From contig OY754990.1 in the NCBI GenBank assembly GCA_963576475.1, positions 5,361,756 through 5,425,755 on the forward strand: DNA of 64,000 bases, given 5' to 3'. The notes beneath the pieces were generated by a model. It saw nothing but the letters and a program-made list of their open reading frames with translations. It was not told where the DNA came from and did not search any database. Each line of letters opens with the position of its first letter. Positions within the stretch are counted from its first letter, which is position 1. Position numbers and translations under genes: made by a program. Source of the stretch: Molanna angustata (Eukaryota > Arthropoda > Insecta > Trichoptera > Molannidae). Of this stretch, positions 22,321 through 32,562 are shown in pieces.

Positions 22321-22739
22321 AAGAATTCATTCAAATAACAATAGTAAATCTAATATTTTTTTAAATGCATACACGCAAACATTGGATTTTTTCCCTGTCG
22401 GTATTTAAGCAGTTTGCATACAAATAAGAATAATAAACATTTATTGGGACAAAGAATTCATACAAATAACAATAATTTATTTATAAAAAAAAAAAATATT
22501 TATTTATATCATCTCGACACTTATAAAATCATTTATAAATACTATCCCAACCTCACTAGGTCTACAATAATAAATCGAATATTATATAAATTGCATATAG
22601 GTACGCAAACATTGGATTTTTCCCTGTCGGTATTTAAGCAGTTTGCATACAAATAAGAATAATAAACATTTATTGGGACAAAGAATTCATTCAAATAACA
22701 ATAATTTATTTATAAAAAAAAAAATATTTGCACTTTTAA

Positions 22740-22940
22740 TTTTGTTTACACTGACAGCGTTTACTATGTAGAATTCCATTTTTAAAATAAATTAAACACT
22801 TGTTTTTCTTTCTACATTTATTTTTACTCTCCAGAACGACCGTTTCGCCCAGTTGAAAAGGCCTTCACCAGGCGAAACGGTCGTTCTGGAGAGTAAAAAT
22901 AAATGTAGAAAGAAAAACAAGTGTTTAATTTATTTTAAAA
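22740..22940 (+). mobile_element. Penelope-like element with 70-bp perfect inverted arms (copy b)
   Basis: The conserved block 'ctatgtagaattccatt' (22764-22780) is followed by a left arm at 22780-22849, a 21-nt loop and a right arm at 22871-22940 that is its exact complement. The hammerhead-like core spans the loop: CCAG (22849-22852), UUGAAAAG, stem II GCCU/AGGC (22861-22864, 22870-22873), GAAAC (22874-22878), GGUC, GUU, CUGG (22886-22889). A once-only version of the right arm is present at 50080-50145, so the left arm looks like a snap-back duplication. It sits within the TTTATTGGGACAAA array. Confidence 0.6.
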
Positions 22941-23309
22941 AAATATTTATTTATATCATCTCGACACTTATAAAATCATTTATAAATACTATCCCAACCT
23001 CACTAGGACTACTATAATAAATCGAATATTATATAAATTCCATATAGGTACGCAAACTTTGGATTTTTTCCCTGTCGGTATTTAAGCAGTTTGCATACAA
23101 ATAAGAATAAAAAACATTTATTGGGACAAAGAATTCATCCAAATAACAATAATTTATTTATAAAAAAAAAATATATATTTATTTATATCATCTCGACACT
23201 TATAAAATCATTTATAAATACTATCCCAACCTCACTAGGACTACTATAATAAATCGAATATTATATAAATTGCATATTGGTACGCAAACATTGGATTTTT
23301 TCCCTGTCG

Positions 23310-23555
23310 GGAGTCAAATGATATTTTTATTGACAAACTTTTTAACATCTGAATAGCGACGAAGTTGGGATATTATAGAAGAAGCAGGAACTCAAGACAC
23401 CTACAGAAATTACGACCTGTCATCGGCTGGCATAAAGTGATCACGTAAAGCAGCCAATGACAGGTCGTAAGCACTGTAGGTGCCTTGAGTTCCTGGTTTC
23501 TCTAAAATATCCCAACTTCTTCTCTACTGAGATATCAAATAGTTTGTCAATTAAA
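23310..23555. mobile_element. MITE family M, foldback copy
   Basis: Imperfect inverted arms of about 110 bp. The left has 'ttttattgacaaact', GCGACGAAGTTGGGATATTA and GACACCTACAGAAATTACGA. The right has CAGGTCGTAAGCACTGTAGG, ATATCCCAACTTCTTCTCTA and 'agtttgtcaat'. It matches the ends of the element at 18425-18787. No coding. Confidence 0.7.
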
Positions 23556-23934
23556 ACAATAATAAACATTTATTGGGACAAAAAACAGTTATCATACAAA
23601 TAACAATAATGAACTTTTATTGGGACAAAAATAAGTTATCATATAAATAACAATAACTAATATTTATTGGGAAAAAAGGAGTTAACATACAAATTACAAT
23701 AACAAACATTTATAGGGAAAAAATGAGTTAACATACAAAAAACAATAATAATCATTTGTTGGGACAAAAAACCATTTAATATACAAATAACAATAAAACA
23801 ATAAACATCTGATTTTATGTGCCTAAATGAAGCGGCGATAACTTACATAAAGACTCTCAATTTTAAATTCTGACAAACAATTATAGTGTGCAATTTATAT
23901 GTAGTGTGTCTAATGAACGGATTAATGTTCATTC

Positions 23935-24240
23935 ATTCATTCATACCATCACGGCATATCCCACAGAGTGGGGTAACCAGCGAAAGGTGTGCGGGTGTGA
24001 TTGCCTTATAAAAGGGAGCACAACACATTTGTGTATACCCACACACCAGTCTCGTCTCACCTAAAAGGCACTACATTCAGAATGGGTGGTGAACCTCATT
24101 TCTGAACTAAGTATGTGAGATGTTATTGTTGCCTGTTGTATTTTCGGTTACCCGGCTCTAACGGGACACTCGAAAACAATAATAGAAAAGAATGGAAGCA
24201 CTATTCTAAGCCGGTGCCTCACAGCAAAACAGATTAATGT
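23935..24240 (-). mobile_element. dispersed non-autonomous element, probable source of the 106-bp satellite
   Basis: Read on the minus strand it runs from 'aggcaccggcttagaatagt' through TTGTTTTCGAGTGTCCCG, AGCCGGGTAACCGAAAATAC, CAACAGGCAACAATAACATC, 'tgaggttcaccacccattct', GAATGTAGTGCCTTTTAGG and 'ttcgctggttacc'. It ends ATGCCGTGATGGTATGAATG, close to the RTE family-A 3' end (GGCGTGATGGTATGTATG). Partial copies: 31090-31210, 61560-61735 and probably 15081-15098. No ORF. This suggests an element mobilised by the RTE machinery through a shared tail (inference). Confidence 0.65.
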
Positions 24241-24419
24241 GATGTTCTTATATAATATGACCATACGATAAATAAATAAAAAAACAATCATAAACATTTT
24301 TTGGGACAAAAAAGCAGTTTATGTACAAATAACAAAAATAAATATTTGATAACACATTGAAAACAAAATCTTTAGGATTGAGGAATTCCATACTTATTGC
24401 AATGTTCTGTTTCGTGTCA

Positions 24420-25755
24420 GAAACTTGTAATTGAATTTCCACACAGCAATTATAACAATGGAAACACAATTATTTGGATTCCTAGGAAACTTTTCAATTA
24501 TTTTGTTCCACAATTTTCAGTTCTACTCCCATAGAGTTTCAACAATGAGCTTCGAATTAATTACGATTGGCTCCCGTTTTGCTGGGTTCGATATATTTGG
24601 TGATTTGGCCTTTGTGAACACAATGGGTCTGCTCCCCCTCACGATGGAATGTTCTCTTTAAATAACACAAGGTATAATTTTGTGTCGGATTCTGCGAGAT
24701 CGGGTCTGTTCGGATTTAGACTCTGAATTGGAAATATTATTAAAACTTTTTTTTATATATTTTGATCAATATAGGCAAGACGACCATCCAAGGACGATTT
24801 GTACTATTTGACGACGTGAGAATTTTATTTAAACTAGTGATCGCCCAGTGGTCAAAATTCGACAGTAATTCATTAAAAAGAATATTTGGCAGTTCACCAA
24901 AGTTTCAACAATCGGATGATCGGTTTAGGAGCGCATTCAACACATGTATACATGGGTACATATGTAGGTACATAGGTACATACAAACATTCAAATTTATA
25001 ATATAGATATCATGTTTTCATCAAGGAACACAGTTTTCTCTTCATGTATTGCAAGTCAATTTTATAAATGAAATTATTGTGTAAGTACCTACCATTTATA
25101 TTGTTTCACAGTAGGTAGGTATACAAATATGTATTTTCCTTTAAAAAGTTCTAAAATTTGAATTTAATCAACTGCGTTTTGTCTGCGTCTGCGCATCAAT
25201 GACCACAATGACATTTAAATGTGACCACAGAACATGGAATAAAAAGAATGAATGTTTCCTATCTACCTACCTCGGTTATCGAATATTTCTCATACTACGC
25301 GGATATATTAAAATTACGTTTTCCCTCTCTTCACCGTTCTATGGTACATAATAAATGGTTTGGTGTGAAATATTTTTTATTTGATTTATTTTATTTATAA
25401 CGCATATTATGTATTAATATTATTTTTCTGCAGTCCTCCTCCATATAAACTTTAAGTATGCCAAATATCAAACTCCTCCGTGCGCCAATTTACCCGGAAA
25501 TTGTACTTAACGTTTTCGCTTCACGTATTAATATATAAAAAGATACAAACAAAAAAACAGTTTAACAAAAGACAAACAGCGCCTACAAAATAACCATGTT
25601 TTTCTCAACGAATTTTAAAATTTCCCCGTAAATTATCGGGGACGCAATTGCAAGAAGGTGTCGAATCTTAAGTGGAAACTGCACTTCGTCAATCATTCCA
25701 CAAAAATAAAAAATAAATAAAAATAAAATAAATAAATCCATTAATAAAAAATTAA
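24420..25755. other. no gene and no repeat recognised
   Basis: The longest stretch of apparently single-copy sequence in the window. Small open frames (24431-24661, 24762-25001) show no domain or signal I recognise. It includes TAGGTAGGTA-type patches (24960-25130) that are common in lepidopteran DNA. Confidence 0.45.
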
Positions 25756-25764
25756 TTTTTAGAT

Positions 25765-25920
25765 GGGTCGATGGCAGAGCGGTTAGGTTAGCGCGCTAGG
25801 CTAGTAATACAGTGGTCGCGAGTACGAATCCTGCCTTGACCTATTTCGTTCACCTATAGCACAAGCATTTATATGCTTATTTTAGGGAACGTAGGAAGAT
25901 GTATATGTACTTGTTTAACT
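25765..25920 (+). mobile_element. tRNA-derived SINE, family A
   Basis: The head has box A followed by a duplicated GGTTA (GCGGTTAGGTTAGCGCGCT), then a box B changed to GAGTACGAATCC. The body TTTCGTTCACCTATAGCACA and GGAAGATGTATATGTACTTG is intact. It ends directly against the GC-rich block. Confidence 0.8.
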
Positions 25921-26545
25921 TTAATTGGGCCTAGGTTGCGGCTCTAAGGGCCTAGGCAGTAAAGGCGGGGGTGGGCGGCCGACGCTGTTGTGCCCTCGTC
26001 AATTCTGTACTTAGAGAAGAGCAGGACGAACGCCTCTAGTCTCGCTCGGCAGTGACTCGTCAACTGTCGCGAATGTTGTTTGGTTCGGGCACACCGCCGG
26101 CGCAGACGTCGGGTCAGACATCCTGTGTTGACAATTGTGACGTCAAATCTGACAGGTGATGATTGCGTCGGATGACCCCGGTGTTAGCCCGCCAAGCTTT
26201 CGGACGCCAACACGAGGACCGAGGGGTGCGGGGGCCAGCCCTTCCGTTCGATCGGTTGTGCTAGGGGCTTGCCCCGGCTGCCGATCTTAAGCGGTTGCCC
26301 CGCCGTTTGAGGTTGGATTCTGGGGGCAGTGGTTGAACCCGATGGATGGTGGATATTTTGTGTTTGTCCGATGTTGCGGCTGCGTCCGGTGGTGAACAGG
26401 GCCAATGGGCTCTATAGCGTCGCCGGCGTGGAAGTGGATCGCGATCTCCCTCTCCCTCGATGTCCGACGTTGCGGCCGCGTCCGGGGGTGAAAAGTCCAG
26501 ATCTTCTATGTATATCTAGGCCACACTCGCAATAAGGAAAATTTT
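25921..26545 (-). mobile_element. GC-rich block, probable LINE 5' end / ORF1 remnant
   Basis: This stretch is strikingly GC-rich against AT-rich surroundings. Minus-strand frame 26184-26405 reads MALFTTGRSRNIGQTQNIHH...TAPRIQPQTAGQPLK and has a clear relative at 44439-44663 (MVLFNTGHSRTSDNTNI...). Upstream on the minus strand two similar pieces (TCCGACGTTGCGGCCGCGTC and 'ccgatgttgcggctgcgtcc') form a short duplication. No RNA-binding knuckle is visible. A LINE or gag-like ORF1 5' end is my best reading, but unproven. Confidence 0.45.
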
Positions 26546-26579
26546 CAAGATTCAATCGAAACAAACGAGCATCGAGTCT

Positions 26580-27005
26580 ATGGTGACATATTATATAGCA
26601 TTCGGGATATATTTATCTGTGGTCTATTTAACTCTATATTGTGATACAAGGACTTGCCTGATGACATGCCACTTTGCATTTCCTTATACAAAGAACCCTT
26701 GACCATGCCATCCCGATACGTGATCAATGGTCTCACACACGCTCTTCTATTATTCTTACTTATAACGTCTCCATTCTTCAAAATTCTACTTATGTAATCG
26801 TGTCAAATTTTCCTTGGCCGACCTCTACGGTATTTATTTTCATCTAACTTAGTATATAATATTATCTTCCAATCATAAATTATCGTCTAGTCTTTCGTCT
26901 TAGTGACTTCATTTCAACCGCGTTAATTTAACTTTTATGCGTCTTCTGCCACGTCCATGTCCATGTCTCACTTGCATACATAAGAGTCAGTACGACGATA
27001 TCATT
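26580..27005 (-). pseudogene. RTE-like LINE relic, family A, heavily worn
   Basis: Minus-strand pieces match family A: 'cttctgccacgtccatgtc' region (WT.QKTH), TTAGTGACTTCATTTCAACC (RSLRR region), and NGDVISKNNRRACVR..., the counterpart of DGNVRSVSNRRTCMR, at 26700-26780. Frames are broken in many places. Cut at 27006 by a small MITE. Confidence 0.6.
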
Positions 27006-27177
27006 ATGTCCTATTCTGATTCGTTTCTGATTACAATAACGTCTAAATCAACGAGCGACCGTGGATATAAGGATTTCATCCACGCGGTGTGACGTGTAAA
27101 TGCAGTCAACCTATTGACATTTCTCATAATATACTAAATTTCAGGCGGATAAATTTAGACGAATCAGAATAGAACAT
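27006..27177. mobile_element. MITE family N, copy 1
   Basis: Termini ATGTCCTATTCTGATTCG and the complement of ATGTTCTATTCTGATTCG. The inner sequence includes AACGAGCGACCGTGGATATA, GGTGTGACGT and 'ttctcataatatactaaatt'. It is matched in opposite orientation at 35528-35709. No coding. Confidence 0.7.
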
Positions 27178-27184
27178 ATTGGGT

Positions 27185-27600
27185 ACTACGGCCCTGTGTG
27201 GGTCCTGGCCACCTCCAGAATCCTTCTCCAGCCGTCCATATCCTCCACCGCTCTCCTCCAGTTTTCTATTCCGATCGCCCTTATGTCGTCTTCTGTGTCG
27301 TCCAGCCATCTTAGCTTGGGCCTGCCTCTACTTCTTCTGCCCTCTGGATTGTTATTAGGAACCTTTTTAGGGATACGATCATCATTCATCCGGCCAACCA
27401 CTGCAGTCTACGTACTTTTATGACTTGTACAATGTTGGGTTTGTCATATAATGCCTGTAGTTCGTGATTATATCGCATCCTCCAAAGTCCATTATCATTT
27501 ACTGGACCAAAAATCTTTCTCTGGATTTTCCTTTGCTTGCCTCGAAATAATTGGGTCAGCCATAACAGATCTTTATGCACCAATTACTCTATTACCTGCT
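27185..27600 (-). pseudogene. RTE-like LINE C-terminus, family D, frameshifted
   Basis: Two overlapping minus-strand frames continue one protein: 27386-27583 (...LFRGKQRKIQRKIFGPVNDN...VIKVRRLQWLAG) and 27186-27401 (MVGRMNDDRIPKKVPN...RRSRGRPKLRWLDD...ENWRRAVEDMDGWRRIL...ARTHTGP). A frameshift near 27390 separates them. The motifs RRL.W.GHV.RM and RGRPK.RW.D fit RTE-type tails. The RT domain is missing. Confidence 0.75.
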
Positions 27601-27754
27601 GTTACTCTCGTCATATAGTTCCGTAATCGAAGAGTACCTATAATAGCGTGCTGGTCACAGTCCATTTTTAAGCCGAGTTTTATCAAACTGTTTATAAGTG
27701 GTACAAGATTAATAGATAACACGTGTATTTATTGCTCCGAGTAACAACTGATTA

Positions 27755-28430
27755 AAAACGAGTGGGTTGTGACCAACACTATAATCCTTCACTCCGCAAA
27801 GAACTCAAATTTTCTATGGAAAATCTCCTGCATTTGTATGAAATGGGTATTTTAAATAATTTTTGATTTATATATTTCATAATGAAAACTTGATAAGTCT
27901 TCAATGAATTTTATAAAATTTGTGTGCCTTTTTAGCAATTTGAACATACATACATGCATACATACCATAACGCCATGTCCCTCGCGAATATGAAGTCAAT
28001 CGGACTTAGTTTGGGCTGTAGAGAGGACACAAAAAAACGACGTTAATGATGATATCATAGAGAAGAAATTAAAAGTTGTCTATAGAAAACTAATCAGCCC
28101 TAGGTCTATGCACTTTAGAAATACATATGATGTAAATTTGAATTCGATTGAACTAATAGTTTGGGCTGTAGAGAGGACACAAAAAAAGATAATCCGTACG
28201 GCAAACACCATACATACAAACACATCACGACGAAACTCATAGTGTGCACTCTCTACATGATACCCGTTGAGAAATTGATGTAAAAAATAAGCTTCAATAT
28301 CGTGAAATCATGACTCTCCACTATTCCATAGTGTGTAGGATAAAAAATTACCTTAAAAATTGCGTTTTCATAACTCCCCACTATATCCCCTTGGGGTAGT
28401 GAGTTTAAAAAATGCTTTTAGGATAAGGTG
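27755..28430. mobile_element. family-L element, rearranged copy with LINE tail insertion
   Basis: 27755-27940 matches the outer arm of 37852-39329 ('aaaacgagtgggttgtga', then '..cttcaatgaattttataaaa'). A short RTE-A 3' end (27950-27990, CATACCATAACGCCATGTCC) follows. 28000-28430 carries 'agtttgggctgtagagagga' twice (about 28006, 28161), CTCATAGTGTGCACTCTCTA and 'ctccccactatatcccctt'. It is related in reverse to 57840-58150. No coding. Confidence 0.55.
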
Positions 28431-29039
28431 AATTTTAATTCTTACAGAATAATTAGGAAAATTATTTTTATATAATTCTAAGTGATAATTTTGTGTGAAG
28501 GCGATTTTAATGTGTTACAGTGTCTTATTGCCAGGTAAAAGTGATAATAACTTAACACTATCTGACAGTCAGATTTATAGATGTTTTTAATTGCATGGAG
28601 TATTCTAGTCTTAATGTCCTACAAATTTACCTACGTATCGCTATTTCAATTTAATTAGTCGCTTGAGAAACAAAAAAAAAATAAAAATAAATGGTATTGA
28701 AGTGAAATAAAAAGTCATTCATTCATACCTCGGGGGTGTATGTTTATTGATTATTTTAAATGATTATTAATTTATCAGAAGGATAATATCATTTGTGCGT
28801 GTCAAGAGCCAATCAGCTTAATATTAAATATACGATTTACAGTGATGAAGGGTTTAAAATAAAATATTACTAACGTGGTCATATATGTCATATTGTACTA
28901 GATTTGTAATAAATAAATAAATAAATAATATATAAAATATTATTGTTTTCCTTTGAACATAAATGAAATGAAATGATTTACACATATTTATAACAATAAC
29001 AAAAAATAACTATATTTTAAAAATACTTATTCTAAACAC

Positions 29040-29890
29040 ACTATGCCTCACTAATAAGCATAATAACCCTGTGGGCAAGAGATCCCTGGGAAGACCAAGT
29101 CAGAGATTGATGGACAATGTTACCCGAGATCTGAACGTGCTGAATGCTTGTGATGACTGGGATTCCACTGCAGCTGACAGGAAGGCTTGGAAAGCTATTG
29201 TTCAGGAGGCTAAAGCTCTACCAGAGTTGTATGACCATCGGAAGTAAGTAAGTAGTACTAGACAAGTCTGTTCTGAGGCAGTACTTTTTCAATTTGGCCT
29301 AAGATAACATCATGTTTTTGAATGCAAAGTAATTAAATATAAACAGAAAAGAAAAATAATCAGAATAATATAACGTGATCTCTCAGTTATTTTTTCCCAT
29401 ATAATTGTAGTGGAAATGATGGATGGCACCAAGCTATGGTACAGATTCTCTGGTTATGAAGGCACAGAGCAGTGAACTATGTAAGGATATTATTTAACAG
29501 GACATGAGCAGATTTTATTCTTCCATATCTTATCAGCCAGTCAATTACCAGTTTTTTGAAGTCTGCTTCGTCGCGTGAGATATTGTGTTCTATGTCAGGT
29601 AATATTTTATTATAAAATCTAGGAGCAAGAAAGGGGTAATGTCGCTGGGCAAAAGTCGTCTTTATTAGTGGGGTCTTATTTGTTGTCAATTTCGGATACT
29701 GTTGGAGAATACGCAGTCAGGTAAGAATACCGTCATGTGTTTATGAAGGTAGGTCATTATAGTTTTCACGTATGTATATCTTTTAGGTTTTTTGTACATA
29801 ATTTTTATTATTGAACTTTGTATTCTTTCTAGTGGTTCTAAAATTGTTTTTGCCATTCCTCCTATAATATAACTAAACTAATTACGTGAT
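29040..29890 (-). mobile_element. Jockey/CR1-like LINE 3' end, with an RTE fragment inside its hairpin
   Basis: The minus-strand coding end (29477-29689: ...TTFAQRHYPFLAPRFYNKILPD...DWLIRYGR) is followed by a 3' UTR and the conserved hairpin, whose arms TGCCTCA (29044-29050) and TGAGGCA (29274-29280) are separated by an inserted RTE-C fragment (29054-29256, flanked by ACTA). Upstream 29690-29890 is worn LINE sequence. 5'-truncated, dead. Confidence 0.75.
29054..29256 (+). pseudogene. RTE-like LINE C-terminus, family C, inserted in a hairpin loop
   Basis: The plus strand reads SLGRPSQRLMDNVTRDLNVL...DDWDSTAADRKAWKAIVQEA...LPELYDHRK then stop and a GTAA-type tail (AAGTAAGTAAGTAG). The repeated ACTA at 29050-29053 and 29257-29260 marks the insertion. 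A second copy, reversed, is at 38303-38480. Only the last ~60 codons of the ORF are present. Confidence 0.75.
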
Positions 29891-30039
29891 TATTCAGCTG
29901 TTCGCGATGTCAAAGGTCGGAATAAATAATAAAACCACGATAAACTCGACAATTTTTATTTTATTTATTTATAATAAACATGACATTGTACATTAAGAGG
30001 TTTGACATCAATATTAAAGGTATATTAAAAAAATATTAT

Positions 30040-30500
30040 GTATATATTTTAAACAGAGACAATGGAAGGGTACACATACACATCCAGACCATTGACACTC
30101 TCTTGCGCTTTGTTGTCAATTAGAGGTTTTGCTCTCCAATATGCTAGGGATAATCCCTGTGTTATATTGGATGCAGTCTTTGGTTTTGTAAGTTAAACAA
30201 CATTATTTTAAAGTGGATTCAGCACAATTGATCATACACTTCCTAACATTCATGTACAGGCACTCTCCATACACACGTAATATACTGAACCATATAAAAT
30301 ACACACACAAACACACACACATACACACACACACACACACACACATACAGTAAACAAACAATAAGTTAAAAGAAATGAAAAAAAAGTTACTGTGGTGGGT
30401 TTGATTCGATGATCCATAGGGTTATTTCCCTTTTGAACCTTTGGTAGTTATTGATATTTTTAATAGAATCTGGGATGGTATTGTACTGTATTCAGTTAGA
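30040..30500 (-). repeat. dispersed repeat (probable LINE 3' UTR), copy 2 of 2
   Basis: Reverse-orientation counterpart of 6200-6640, with the same ordered blocks and a CA-rich patch (30300-30345). No coding. Confidence 0.6.
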
Positions 30501-30639
30501 CGGCTGACGCATGAATTAATATACCTACTTGATTGGTTTGTACGAACGGCGTTGATCTGTTCGTCAATCTTCGAAAAATGTAGAGGATATGTAAATTGCA
30601 CTTATTGAGGAGCGCGGCTACAATTATTTTATTTTCGGT

Positions 30640-31080
30640 CCAGAAAAACGATGTCACATAACTCGACTACTAAACGAATTACACTGGTTGAAGTGTCCAA
30701 AGCGAATTGATTACAAAATTTGTTTGACAGTATAGGTATAATGCTTTAAACAACCTGGCACCAAAATATATACAAGAGCTGTGTCAGAGAAGAGATCTCT
30801 CTGGGAGGCATCTCACACTCAGGTCGTCTGGATCACAGATAGTAACAATTCCTTAAAGGAGTTGGACAGAGTCAACAAAGCGGCTTACTATGACCGATGA
30901 TTTAGTGTGAGTGGTCCTATTAAGTGGAATTCACTGCCTCTAGATGTTCGCAGTGCTCAAAGCAAGAGCACTTTCACTAAAGGACTAAAAACAGCTTTGT
31001 TTCAAAGAGCAACACAACATTAAACTATCAGCGCCCTTGGTATGATCTCGAATCATTAAACGGCGCTATAAAAATAACTA
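30640..31080 (+). pseudogene. CR1/L2-type LINE C-terminal relic
   Basis: Plus-strand pieces read LLNELHWLKCPKRIDYKICLT, then (after frameshifts) TKIYTRAVSEKRSLW, and finally FSVSGPIKWNSLPLDVRSAQSKSTFTKGLKTALFQ. The order LHWL..-.-RI.YK ... GP..WNSLPL..R...S...FK..LKT.LF is the hallmark C-terminus of CR1/L2-group LINEs. Several stops and shifts. It differs from the Jockey-like LINE ends elsewhere in the window. Confidence 0.75.
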
Positions 31081-31089
31081 ATTATTTTT

Positions 31090-31210
31090 ATTACAATACC
31101 AACTCGGTGGGGTGACCAGTGGCAGGTGTGCGGGTGGGCAATATTTTATAAAAAGAAAAACGACACAAGCATTCAATACACGCACAAGTCACGTCTCGTC
31201 GAAAAAGCAC
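31090..31210 (-). mobile_element. fragment of the dispersed element seen at 23935-24240
   Basis: GGTGGGGTGACCAGTGGCAG, GTGTGCGGGTGGGCAATATT, 'ttataaaaag' and CGTCTCGTCGAAAAAGCACC match in order the 3' half of 23935-24240. The satellite-forming middle part is absent. Confidence 0.6.
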
Positions 31211-31214
31211 CACA

Positions 31215-31320
31215 TTCATATATATATTTTTAAAAAGAATATGTCCTTATTAAAACAAGTACATATACTTCTTGCATGCATAATGTATATGTACTTGTTT
31301 AACAAGGACATATTAATAAT
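31215..31320. repeat. two SINE-A tails facing each other (inverted repeat)
   Basis: 'aatatgtccttatt..aacaa' and 'gtacatata' on the left return inverted as TATATGTACTTGTT and AACAAGGACATATT on the right, with about 16 bp between. The arms (about 31 bp) are both the SINE-A 3' end, giving a strong hairpin. Confidence 0.75.
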
Positions 31321-31520
31321 GAACACTTCCTTGCACCCTGCGCAAGTGGCGAGTTTATTACCGTATGGCAATTTCTTCCAACTAACCTGTGTTTCCAGCT
31401 CAGAGAAGCAATATTTGCGTGAGAAATGAATTTAAATAAATTTCTCCTCTGTTGGGAATCGAACCCAGGACGCCCGCACAGAAACCGAATGGCTTATCAA
31501 CTGTGTCACGGCAGTCGGCA
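31320..31520 (-). mobile_element. tRNA-derived SINE, family C
   Basis: Minus strand: a tRNA-like head at 31440-31520 (GTGACACAGTTGATAAG as box A, GGGTTCGATTCCC as box B), then the body 'agaaatttatt', AGCAATATTTGCG-related sequence, GTTGGAAGAAATTGCCATAC and GCGCAGGGTGCAAGGAAGTG. The body recurs at 59762-59905. Confidence 0.7.
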
Positions 31521-32079
31521 TATTCATTTTTCGACATATTCATTTTTTATTAAAAAAAAGGTGAAAGTACTTTTCTAAATGTTTATTTATTCTATGTATG
31601 ATGTTAGTTCAATAAGTGTATTTTTTATGTTTGAAAGTACTTTATAATTGCAAGGCAATAATTATTGTCCCACGAATCAGGAAATAAATAAATAAATAAA
31701 ATACTCGAAGGTATTGCTTTGAGTAAGGTCATAAATACTTGTATTCCCCAGATAAAACTGTAGGTACTATTTTCTTCTATCGCGTTTATACAAAATCGAG
31801 ATTCTGCTTAAATATATGTATTATTGGGTACCTACTAAAAAACGTTTTATTATATTCTCGTAAAAAACTTATGAAAAATGTCGCAGTTGGTAGGTATACC
31901 TGCTCGAAAGTTTATCGGGGGTTGATTTATGACGAGTTGAACGAATTTGTCAAACTCCGACGCCTCGGTATGGACATGTGAAACAAATGACTCATCAATC
32001 AGGAAATATAGACACGTTACTCGTTTTATAGAAGAAACCTTTGAATATATAATCAACGCACATAATTTCCCGTGTCTGT

Positions 32080-32560
32080 GTGCTTGTTTATCCGGGTGTG
32101 GCGACGTCATGCATCACAAATAATGGTAACGTCATTCGTCTCATTCAGATTAACGAAGATGGCCGAAGGACATCAGTTCCTGAATCGAATATGCAGCCCG
32201 GTTCGTCATTCGCCCATCAGCCGACCAGACGATAACAGTGTTAACTTTTTAGAAATAATTATAAAATTTATACCGACCCAAACATCGCGAACATCTGTAA
32301 ATTTATCAAGTATAATATTTTAACTTATTTAAATCGAAAATATATGTAAATTACGTAAGTAATCTTTTACAACAAAACCCTTCATCACTCAATTACTATT
32401 TTTATTTCTACTAATTAACTGATTATCAAATTGCAATATCTTATATAGTGATGTATGTTATAGGGAAGTAATTTGAACACGCACATTAAAATCGCAATTT
32501 TCTGATATATTATATTCCTAATTAAATAACAACCCCAATAGCATCCATTCCTTTACGGGT
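32080..32560 (+). repeat. dispersed repeat R, copy 1 of 2
   Basis: About 480 bp repeated in reverse at 55300-55770. Shared blocks include 'gatggccgaaggacatcagt'-like sequence, CGACCAGACG, 'caaacatcgcgaacatct', AACCCTTCATCACTCAATTA and 'tatagtgatgtatgtta'. The flanking ends carry no clear inverted repeat. The small frame 32072-32323 is not conserved as a protein in the other copy. Confidence 0.7.
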
Positions 32561-32562
32561 AA

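Larger units (their letters stand above)
21720..24350. repeat. decayed tandem array built on a TTTATTGGGACAAA motif
   Basis: The motif with a partner such as 'catacaaataacaataat' recurs near 21735, 21780, 22440, 22670, 23118, 23565, 23608, 23660, 23707, 23757 and 24295. Some units (22360-22640, 23045-23310) are expanded to about 240 bp with CATCTCGACACTTATAAAAT and CGCAAACATTGGATTTTT. An RTE fragment, a Penelope-like element, a MITE and a dispersed repeat interrupt it. No coding. Confidence 0.75.
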
